From: Cellulomonas gilvus ATCC 13127
GTDB lineage: Bacteria; Actinomycetota; Actinomycetes; Actinomycetales; Cellulomonadaceae
DNA: 64,000 bases
Reading direction: 5' to 3'
Assembly: GCF_000218545.1 (NCBI RefSeq)
Contig: NC_015671.1
Coordinates: forward strand, 3,224,001-3,288,000
A program made the position numbers and the translations under genes. The notes beneath the pieces are model-generated. The model made no database searches, was not told the DNA's origin, and saw nothing but the letters and a program-made list of their open reading frames with translations. Shown here piece by piece: positions 26,661 through 34,029 of this stretch (position 1 is its first letter; each line of letters begins with the position of its first letter).

Positions 26661-29600
26661 TGTCGCCACAGCTTCTCGAAGGCGCGGAACGCCAGCTGGT
26701 CGCCGTACATGCTGAGGTTGTCCTCGACGTCGACGATGAGGACCTTCTCGGATCCGCCGTTGAGGGTGCCGCGGAGACCTCGCCCGACCATCTGCTGATA
26801 GACGTTCGGGCTGAACGTCGGCCGGCACACGTAGACCGCCTTCACGGCAGGGGCGTCGAATCCCTGGGTGAGCACCTGGTAGTTGGTGAGGACGCGGATC
26901 GACCCTTTGCGGAACTGGTCGATGTAGTGCCGGCGAGCGGGTGTCTCCGTGCCGCTCGAGATCGACACGGCCGGCACACCACGGTGCGACAGGAGCGCCG
27001 CGAGCGCACGTGCGTTCTCCACCGACGGGGCGAACAGGAGCACGGGCCAGTCGTCCGGCAGGTCGAGGATCGACTCGACGATTCGACGGTTGCGGTCGTG
27101 GTCGTCACCGAGCTGCTGCTCGCGCCGACGAGGGAACCGCCCCATGCTCGTGATCTCGTCGAGCTCGGCCTCGGTGAAGTCGACGGTCGCGCCGTCCAGG
27201 GTGCGCTTCTCGACGTGGGCGAGGACGCCCATCTCCCGCAGCGTCCGGTAGGGGTCCTCACCGAGGACGCCGTCGTCGAGCAGGTGGCTGTCGTACCGCT
27301 TGACCAGGCGCTGGGTCTCCTCGTCGGACGTCCCGCGGAACGGTGTGGCGGTGAGCCCGATGAGTGGCTTCGCCTCCGTGGCCTTCGCCCCGCGCCCCAG
27401 CCAGTCGAAGATGCTCGTGTACGTGGGGCTGACGGACGTGTGCGCCTCGTCCACGATGACGACGGTCGGCTCACGCAGCCAGGTGTACTGCTCGGAGCGG
27501 GTGTCGATGATGGACTTGAGCTTGGCGTCGGTCGCGACGACGACCTGGGTACCGTCGGGCTCCTCCTCCACCTCGTTCGGGCCCCACAATCGACCGAGCA
27601 CCATCGGCCCCGGCCCGAGCGCGCGCCAGACGTAGGTCCAGCTCTCTGCCGCCTGTTCGCAGAGCTCCTCGGACTGCGCGATCCACAGGATCGGCCCTGC
27701 CAGGCGACCACGGGCGATCTCCTCGACGAGGGCCTGGATGGTCACGCGCGTCTTGCCGGCTCCGGTCGGGAGCGAGACCACACCGCGCTGACGGCCGATC
27801 CCCAGGAGCAGGGATCGGATCCGTTCCGTGACCCGTATCTGGTAGTCGTGAAGCGGCTTGAGCTCGACGGGGCCCTCGATCGCCTCTCGCGCAGGCGACT
27901 CCCGTGCCGGGAACCCCGCCCACTCGGCGGGGAGTCCGAGGTCGGCGACCCACTTCCGCTCCTTCTGCCTGCCGGCGAACTCACGCGGCGGCTCCAGGCC
28001 CTTCTCGTCGAGCGCAGCTCGCAGGACCCTGAGCACCCCGACCCCGTGCACGGAGAGCACGAGCCGCGCAAGCTCCTCGTCCTCGAGGTCACCGCCCGTG
28101 GAGAGCATCTCGAGCGCCTGGCGAGGGACCTGCGCCCGCAGCGCCTCGGCACCGACCGCGGTGACGAGGCCGTGCTCAGGGCTTGTGCGCGCTGCTCGGC
28201 GAACCGCGACCTTGTGCTGGGACGCCCGCATGTCCTCCATGGTTCGGAGCACGCGCTCCACGTCCTGAGACGACATCTCCAGCTTGAGGGCGTGTGAGAC
28301 CTGCAGCAGCGTCTTCGACGGCTCGGTCGCGGTCACGAGCACCCGGCCGGGCTCCCGCCGCTGCTGGATCGGCCTCTCGACCTGTCCCTGCGGCGTCGCG
28401 ACCAGCTGCACGATGCGGCTGCACCGCTGGAGCTTGACGTCAAGGTCCTCCGCCCCGAGGCTCGGGTGGTTCCTGAGCGGCGGGAACTCGTCGGTGAGAT
28501 AGACGGCTTCTCCGGTCTCCTCCGCAACGACCTCCTCGCGCAAGAGGTCCTTGCCTTTCGGCATCTCCCAGTGCTCGACGAAGCGCTCGACGTCGCCGTC
28601 TGCGACCACCATCGCAGGCACCTGCGCCTCGAGCATGGACTCGTAGACGGCGAGGCTCCCGGTGACGCCGACGTTGCGCGCATGCACGCGCTCCCGTCGG
28701 CTCCCGACACGCACAACCAGCTCCTGGGCTTCGAGACGCCCCGGAAGGTACGTGTAGAACTCGTAGCGCCGCTCGTCCTCCGGCCAAGAGTCCGCGATCT
28801 GCTTGAGGCGCACCCACTGGTCCGCACCGTAGGCGCTGAGAGACGTACGAGCCCCGAGCTGCTCGGCGAGCTCGACGGGGAGATCCATCGCAACCGGGAA
28901 GACGTCGGGTCGGTGGTCGTCACCGCGAACGAGCACATCACGGGGCACCATCGGCCCCATTGAGCTGTCGATCATGCCCCGTCTGCGGAGCATCCAGATC
29001 TCGGGTGGACGGTAATGGATCGCCTTCAGCCGGGAGTCGGTGGCGTGCCGGACCCGCCAACTGGGGATCGCCCCCTTGGCGAGCACGGAACGCGTCAGCT
29101 CTAGACGCCCCTCCGGCGAAAGGCCGTCGAGGATCCCGAGAGGTGATAGGACCATCCGGTCCTCGACGAGGATCTCCGACGAGTCGACGTCGATGGCGTT
29201 ACGAGATCTGAACGCGACCCTCGCCGCCTCGCGGTAATCGGCCAACCATCCGGATCGGACCTGCCCGGAAGGGCGCCATTGCGGCTCGCTGACTGCTCCG
29301 AGCTCTCGCAGGAGCTCCACATCGGGAGCATGGAAGACCGGATCGATGAGGAACTGCGCGTCCCGGCGACCGTGGGACGGCACCACCGCGCCGGCGAGGA
29401 GCGCGTCGTCGAGCCCGACCCACCCTCCTGCTGCGGTCCGGACACGGATGAATGCCTGGACGGGACCGGACGCGCCCGTCTCAAGCACCTCTCTCGCGAC
29501 GTCGCGCGACACCTGCCGCGTGATGGCCCACACCCGCCTCCAGGCGTCCTTGCCGTGGCGGGCGGCGTCGAGGACGGCGGCCTCGAGCTCGGCCCGCTTG

Positions 29601-31300
29601 TCGAGGACGGTGACGCCCAGATCGCGGAGAGCCTCGACGATGCCGGGGATGTCCACGAGACGAGGCTCGACGAAGACGCCCGCGGCGTCTTCGGGACCGG
29701 AGCGGATGAAGACCCGACCCTTGACCGCCGGAGCCAGCCCACCGTCCTCGAGCGGCACGATCCGCGCTCTGCGGATGTCCTCCACGATCTGGGCCTTGGT
29801 GTGGTTGCCGGCAGCCTGAGGGCCCGCCTCACGGACGATACGACCGGCAAGCTGGATCGCCGCTGCGCACGACTCGAGATCTCCTTGGCGTGCGAGCGCC
29901 TCGACCCACGCCTTCGCGGTCGAGTTGCGCTTGCCCTCCGGGTCGGCCAGACGCCTGACCTTGAGGCGCCGTTCGGGTGTCGACAGCGTGTGCGGGTGCA
30001 CCCAGTTCGCCGTCGGCGCCTGCGGGGCACGGGACCACTCGTCCACCCAGGCGGGCTCGATGCCCTCAGGAGCGAAGTCGAGCTCTGAGGGCAGCCTGAG
30101 CCGACCGGTGACGTCCGGCAGGCACGCGGTGCGACGGAGCGCGTCGAACACCGGCTCGTTGATGACGTCGTCCGCCCAGCTGCGCCCTTCCTTGCCACGC
30201 GCTGGCAGCAGGTCGAGGAATGACGCGGGGTCGTCCTCGTCCACGAGCTCGGCGACGTTGCTCGCCAGCAGCCGAGGGAACACCTCTTCCAGGAGCCCTC
30301 TGTTGAAGGCGCCCTGAAGGAGATTGGTGCGGTCGTCGGACAGTCGCCAAGGCGCGTTGATGATGCCGGACATGGTCGTTCTCGCCTCGGTCGGGAAGTA
30401 CGCCCAGAACTCCCCCACGCGCGTGCGTTCCTTGCCGGTGACGGCCATGGCCCAGTCCAGACGCACTCGCTCCCTGTCGGCGATCCGGCCGCCGTCCGCG
30501 CGCGCCTCCGCCGTCGGCGCCCAGACCGTGGAGAGGACCTTCCAGGTGCTCACGCCCTCCTCGCTCACCAGGTCGACGAGGCCACCCGCCCGCTCATTCG
30601 CTGTCACCCGCTGATCCGCCATGCCGTCGATCCGGAGCCGGAGGTCCTGGATGTGGCGCGAGAAGAGCAGCAACTCACCCCGGTACGCCAGCAGATCGCG
30701 CTTGAGGGAGCCCAGCTGGGTGAGCGCGGGAAGGACGACGACGGTCGTCGCCCAGGACATGAGTTCCGCGAGCACCGGGTCCCGCTCGGCGGCCGCTCGC
30801 GGGTCCTCGAGACGCGCAACGCGCATCACCGGGTAGCGAGGCGCAGTCAGCCCCGCTGCGCGGATGGTGCTCTCCGACCAGGCACGGTCGAAGGCGAACG
30901 AGACGGAGCGACTGTAGACGCGCGGCTCGGCCGTGACGGCGAGGACGGACTTGAAGCCGATGCCGAACCGGCCGATCCGGTCGTCCGCCTTCGAGGAGAG
31001 GTCGGACGCCATGAGGGCCTCGACGCCCTGTGCGGTGAACGGCTCGCCGTCGTTGGCGACGTAGAGCGTGTCCCGCGCCAGCCGCACCTCGATCCGGCCA
31101 CCGCCGTCGCGAGCGGCATCCACCGCGTTCTGCACGAGCTCGTGCAGCTGCCGGTCACGGTAGCCGCCCTCGGCGATGCGTCGCTCGTTGTTGGCGTCCT
31201 CCTCGATCCGCTTCGCATCTCGCGCGTACACCTCGAGGCAGGCGGCCGTCTGCGCCCGCACGACGTCGGCGAGGTTCCCGCCGGACGGATTCCATGCCAT
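26657..31300 (-). CDS. Sacsin/Hsp90-type ATPase fused to SF2 helicase
   Basis: A 1547-residue fusion. The N-terminus is a Bergerat-fold ATPase of the sacsin/GHKL type: N box ELVQNAVDAA (54-63), G1 box VANDGEPF (81-88), G2 box GRFGIGFKSV (110-119). About 950 residues of unrecognised alpha/beta sequence follow. The C-terminus is a DEAD/DEAH helicase: Walker A SLPTGAGKTRV near 1180, DEAH near 1282, GLTATPFRG, LTNYQVLTQGFDAPAVKAV and motif VI QQMVGRGLRG near 1505. AGGAGGG lies 10 bp before the ATG at 31300, making the start secure. It is the first gene of the five-gene operon and its stop overlaps the next start. A role in sensing or clamping DNA during restriction is inference. Confidence 0.88.
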   Translation of the reverse strand: MAWNPSGGNLADVVRAQTAACLEVYARDAKRIEEDANNERRIAEGGYRDRQLHELVQNAVDAARDGGGRIEVRLARDTLYVANDGEPFTAQGVEALMASDLSSKADDRIGRFGIGFKSVLAVTAEPRVYSRSVSFAFDRAWSESTIRAAGLTAPRYPVMRVARLEDPRAAAERDPVLAELMSWATTVVVLPALTQLGSLKRDLLAYRGELLLFSRHIQDLRLRIDGMADQRVTANERAGGLVDLVSEEGVSTWKVLSTVWAPTAEARADGGRIADRERVRLDWAMAVTGKERTRVGEFWAYFPTEARTTMSGIINAPWRLSDDRTNLLQGAFNRGLLEEVFPRLLASNVAELVDEDDPASFLDLLPARGKEGRSWADDVINEPVFDALRRTACLPDVTGRLRLPSELDFAPEGIEPAWVDEWSRAPQAPTANWVHPHTLSTPERRLKVRRLADPEGKRNSTAKAWVEALARQGDLESCAAAIQLAGRIVREAGPQAAGNHTKAQIVEDIRRARIVPLEDGGLAPAVKGRVFIRSGPEDAAGVFVEPRLVDIPGIVEALRDLGVTVLDKRAELEAAVLDAARHGKDAWRRVWAITRQVSRDVAREVLETGASGPVQAFIRVRTAAGGWVGLDDALLAGAVVPSHGRRDAQFLIDPVFHAPDVELLRELGAVSEPQWRPSGQVRSGWLADYREAARVAFRSRNAIDVDSSEILVEDRMVLSPLGILDGLSPEGRLELTRSVLAKGAIPSWRVRHATDSRLKAIHYRPPEIWMLRRRGMIDSSMGPMVPRDVLVRGDDHRPDVFPVAMDLPVELAEQLGARTSLSAYGADQWVRLKQIADSWPEDERRYEFYTYLPGRLEAQELVVRVGSRRERVHARNVGVTGSLAVYESMLEAQVPAMVVADGDVERFVEHWEMPKGKDLLREEVVAEETGEAVYLTDEFPPLRNHPSLGAEDLDVKLQRCSRIVQLVATPQGQVERPIQQRREPGRVLVTATEPSKTLLQVSHALKLEMSSQDVERVLRTMEDMRASQHKVAVRRAARTSPEHGLVTAVGAEALRAQVPRQALEMLSTGGDLEDEELARLVLSVHGVGVLRVLRAALDEKGLEPPREFAGRQKERKWVADLGLPAEWAGFPARESPAREAIEGPVELKPLHDYQIRVTERIRSLLLGIGRQRGVVSLPTGAGKTRVTIQALVEEIARGRLAGPILWIAQSEELCEQAAESWTYVWRALGPGPMVLGRLWGPNEVEEEPDGTQVVVATDAKLKSIIDTRSEQYTWLREPTVVIVDEAHTSVSPTYTSIFDWLGRGAKATEAKPLIGLTATPFRGTSDEETQRLVKRYDSHLLDDGVLGEDPYRTLREMGVLAHVEKRTLDGATVDFTEAELDEITSMGRFPRRREQQLGDDHDRNRRIVESILDLPDDWPVLLFAPSVENARALAALLSHRGVPAVSISSGTETPARRHYIDQFRKGSIRVLTNYQVLTQGFDAPAVKAVYVCRPTFSPNVYQQMVGRGLRGTLNGGSEKVLIVDVEDNLSMYGDQLAFRAFEKLWRQ

Positions 31301-31782
31301 TTCCGCGTTGCCCTCCTACGAACGGCCGGCATTCACCGGCGCGCTCGAATCCTGCATCATGCCACTGACAAAGCAGCCTCGACATCCATCATTCGCACAT
31401 TTGTTCGACAGTTCCTAGGCACTTTGTGCTCGCATTCCGGCACGACCGCCCATTGGCTCGGGCGAAACGGGGTCCGAGGCGCACGCGGGCGGCGACCCTG
31501 CCGTCACTCCCGTCCGGGGCCCCCATCCGCCCGCGGTGTCACGGTCCTCGCACTCGTGCATGGCGTCGTCCAGGTCCAGCTTCCGGCCCCGTCTGTGCTG
31601 CGGACCCGGGACTTCACGGCAGCCGTGGGCTCGAGACGCGCGGCGGCACGTGCGCCTCGGAGGTCCTCCGTTCCTTGGCGCCCGAGGGGCCTCCGCCACG
31701 GCCAAGGTGACTTCGTTCTCGCACTCATGTCAACACTCTCTCGGCGCGCAGCGGGTGAGAAGCAATCGGCCACGCGGGTGAA
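31301..31782. other. Promoter region of the DISARM-like operon
   Basis: A 482-bp gap between the fusion helicase and vsr. The part next to the operon (31310-31440) is less GC-rich and contains the ribosome site and a LexA-like box. The remainder holds only short frames without recognisable similarity. Confidence 0.55.
31393..31408 (-). promoter_or_regulatory. LexA-like (SOS) box
   Basis: TCGCACATTTGTTCGA differs at one arm position from the actinobacterial LexA site TCGAAC-N4-GTTCGA. It lies 93 bp upstream of the first gene of the DISARM-like operon, in an AT-richer patch suited to a promoter. SOS control of the operon is inferred, not shown. Confidence 0.5.
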
Positions 31783-32256
31783 CTACTCGCGCCCGGCCAG
31801 CCAGGCCGTCTCGACAGCGCCGGCTGCGGCCTCCATGTCGGCGTGCTCCCAGAACCGCAGCACCCTCCACCCCGACGCGGTGAGCCGAGCGTCCGTGTCG
31901 CGGTCCCGGGCGACGTTCGCCTCGAGCTTGGCGCGCCACCACTCGCCGTTCGCGGCGGGCTGGGTGGCGTGCAGCGGGCACGCGTGCCAGAAGCAGCCGT
32001 CGACAAAGACAACGAGACGGGCCCTGGGGAAGAGCACGTCGGCCCGCCTGCGCGGGATACCCGGAAGGGTGGCGTCGACGCGGTACCTCAGCCCGCGCCG
32101 GTGCAGGGCGCGCCGCAGCGCGAGCTCGGGCGAGGTGTCGCGCCGGTGCTGGCGTGACATGCGGGCCGACACCGCGGGGGACGACGGAACGAGTACATGC
32201 GGCGCCGGCCGTAAGGGAACGCCGCCTGCATCCCCGGGCTCCATCGGACCGACCAC
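31783..32256 (-). CDS. vsr: Very short patch repair endonuclease Vsr
   Basis: A 157-residue Vsr-family nuclease. Key segments are SRQHRRDTSPELALRRALHRRGLRYRV, the catalytic Asp region RRADVLFPRARLVVFVDGCFWHACPLH, and WRAKLEANVARDRDTDARLTASGWRVLRFWEH. Vsr nicks 5' of T in T:G mismatches arising from deamination of 5-methylcytosine, and usually accompanies a Dcm-type methyltransferase. It is divergent from such a methyltransferase, 80 bp away. The GTG at 32256 gives ~30 residues before the conserved region; ATG codons at 32244 and 32160 are alternatives. Transcription may continue into the DISARM-like operon 482 bp downstream. Confidence 0.9.
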   Translation of the reverse strand: MVGPMEPGDAGGVPLRPAPHVLVPSSPAVSARMSRQHRRDTSPELALRRALHRRGLRYRVDATLPGIPRRRADVLFPRARLVVFVDGCFWHACPLHATQPAANGEWWRAKLEANVARDRDTDARLTASGWRVLRFWEHADMEAAAGAVETAWLAGRE

Positions 32257-32323
32257 AGCGGGACGCTAACCGTTCCCGGTCTCCCCCGCGTGGCGGGTTG
32301 CCCACCGCTCGCGCGTGCCGTCG

Positions 32324-32336
32324 TAGCCTTACCGTC
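32324..32336 (+). promoter_or_regulatory. Leaderless -10 element of second methyltransferase
   Basis: TAGCCT ends 7 bp before the GTG at 32337 and no Shine-Dalgarno sequence is present. This is the pattern of leaderless actinobacterial transcripts and supports the start codon. Confidence 0.5.
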
Positions 32337-33482
32337 GTGACGACCGGGACACCACCAGCGGCTGAGACCCTCACGGTTCTCGACCTCTTCGCCGGTGCCG
32401 GCGGCCTCAGCGCCGGCGTCACCTCGCCAGGCGGGTTCCGCAGCATCGCCGCCGTCGAGATGGACCGCGCCGCTGCGGCGACCTACAAGCTCAACCACCC
32501 GGGGACCGAGGTCTTTGCGGGGCCGATCCAGGAATGGCTCGATCAGTACGACGTCCCGTCCGTCGACGTCATCGTCGGCGGTCCGCCCTGTCAAGGGTTC
32601 TCGACGCTCGGCAAGCAGGACGCCGAGGACGAGCGCAATGCGCTGTGGTACGAGTACGCGAAGACCATCGTGCGCGCGCAGCCGAAGTGGTTCGTCGTGG
32701 AGAACGTCGCATCGTTCATGAAGTCGGAGCAGTTCGCCCTCTTCAGGCGGGCGACCTCTCCGGGCGGCATGCTCGAGGACTGGTCGTTCAGCGCCCGGGT
32801 CGTCAACGCGGCGGACTACGGCTCTTTCCAGGCGCGCAAGCGCGCGATCCTCATCGGCCACCGCGAGGACGTCCCGGCCCCTGGGTGGCCCGCACCGACC
32901 CATGTGGGACGCCACCGGACCGTGGCCGAGGCCATCCGAGGGCTCCCCGAGCCGGAGACCGATGTCTGGCCGACGAGGACAGTCACGGTGAACGGAGACA
33001 CCATGCCGGGCGGGCTGGCGACCGACGAGCTGCAGATCGGCCGCCATTACCGTCAGCTGTCCCTGGAACGGTTCGCAGTCATCCCGTACGGCGGCAACCG
33101 ATTCGACCTTCCGGACGACCTCAAGGCACCGTGCTGGAGGAAGCACACGAGCGGCTCCGGCGATGTCATGGGGCGGCTCCACTGGGACAGGCCGTCCGTG
33201 ACGATCCGCACCGAGTTCTTCAAGCCCGAGAAGGGCCGCTACCTGCACCCCGAGTCGCACCGCGTCATCACCCACCGCGAGGCGGCAATACTCCAGGGCT
33301 TCCCAGGCGACTACGTCTGGGCCGGCACCCGGGAGCAGGTCGCCCGCCAGATCGGCAACGCTGTGCCGCTGGAGCTCGGGGCCGCCGTGGGACGGGCGAT
33401 CCTGGCCGCACACCAGGGCTGGCCCGCGGAGGGTGAAGGGCTCTTCGCCACGCGGTGGGGCCTGATTGGCTCGGCGGTTTGA
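32337..33482 (+). CDS. Second C5-cytosine DNA methyltransferase
   Basis: A 381-residue m5C methyltransferase: motif I VLDLFAGAGGLSAGV, IV GGPPCQGFSTLG (Cys near residue 85), VI FVVENVASF, VIII QARKRAILIG, X RQIGNAVPLELGAAVG. It is paralogous to the methyltransferase at 18965-20047; both share IPYGG, DVMGR, RTEF, PEKGR and LQGFP/IQGFP blocks in the target-recognition region and motif IX area, so they may modify the same or related sites. It is divergent from vsr, which would repair deaminated product of its methylation. The GTG at 32337 is chosen because a TAGCCT -10 box lies 7 bp upstream. Confidence 0.93.
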   Translation: MTTGTPPAAETLTVLDLFAGAGGLSAGVTSPGGFRSIAAVEMDRAAAATYKLNHPGTEVFAGPIQEWLDQYDVPSVDVIVGGPPCQGFSTLGKQDAEDERNALWYEYAKTIVRAQPKWFVVENVASFMKSEQFALFRRATSPGGMLEDWSFSARVVNAADYGSFQARKRAILIGHREDVPAPGWPAPTHVGRHRTVAEAIRGLPEPETDVWPTRTVTVNGDTMPGGLATDELQIGRHYRQLSLERFAVIPYGGNRFDLPDDLKAPCWRKHTSGSGDVMGRLHWDRPSVTIRTEFFKPEKGRYLHPESHRVITHREAAILQGFPGDYVWAGTREQVARQIGNAVPLELGAAVGRAILAAHQGWPAEGEGLFATRWGLIGSAV

Positions 33483-33611
33483 GCGGAGAGTAGGGGTCGA
33501 GGTCCCGAGGATCAGAAGCAGTCACGCAACCCGATCCATCTCGAGGACCCCGACGCGTCTCACGCTACGGGCCGCGCCGACGCGCGCCCAACGACCGATC
33601 CCTGTGCTCGC

Positions 33612-34026
33612 TGTGACGGTCTGCTGGGCCTGGACGGCGTCCAGGTAGAGCCCGTGACGCGAGGCGTGGCGGTGATGCGGGCGGCATCTCGACGCCTTGG
33701 CACTTGGAGTGCTGCCCGGACCGCGGGGTCGGCGGGTGCGGTTTGCTGCGGGACGTGCCGCACGGCGACGTGCGCGTTGAGTCGCCTGGCGGCAACGACG
33801 CTGCCGCTGTCCCGAGGCGACGTGCCCGTGCGGGCCGTTCACCGGGCAGGTCCCGGCCCTGGCCGGCCGCGCGCGGGGTTCGTCACCGCCGGTCGGTGAG
33901 GTGGGCGGTCGCTCAGCTGCGTCGTGAGCACGCCACGATCGCTGGCTCGCCCGCCGGCTCGGAGTCGGATGGGCGACTGTGTGGCGCGCACTGGCATCCG
34001 AGCTCCAGCGCCTCGCCGCCGCGGTC
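33612..34026 (+). mobile_element. ISL3-family transposase remnant
   Basis: Pieces of an ISL3 transposase N-terminus can be read in three frames in the right order: LLGLDGVQVEPVTR at 33621; a zinc-finger segment CPDRGVGG followed by LLRDVPHGDVRVE; then WRQRRCRCPEATCPCGPFTGQVPAL; then SVRWAVAQLRREHATIAG; and finally LARRLGVGWATVWRALASELQRL, the helix-turn-helix. Several frameshifts separate them and the catalytic DDE part is absent. The remnant joins directly into a 5'-truncated DUF262 gene at about 34026. Confidence 0.8.
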
Positions 34027-34029
34027 GGG

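Noticed and set aside
18965..31300. BREX, Dnd or Zorya assignment of the operon
   Set aside because: No PglZ, BrxC, DndA-E or ZorA-D type proteins; DUF1998 plus the DELH helicase point to DISARM.
31415..31773. Small gene between vsr and the fusion helicase
   Set aside because: Candidate frames are Arg/Pro/Gly-rich with no ribosome site or recognisable fold.
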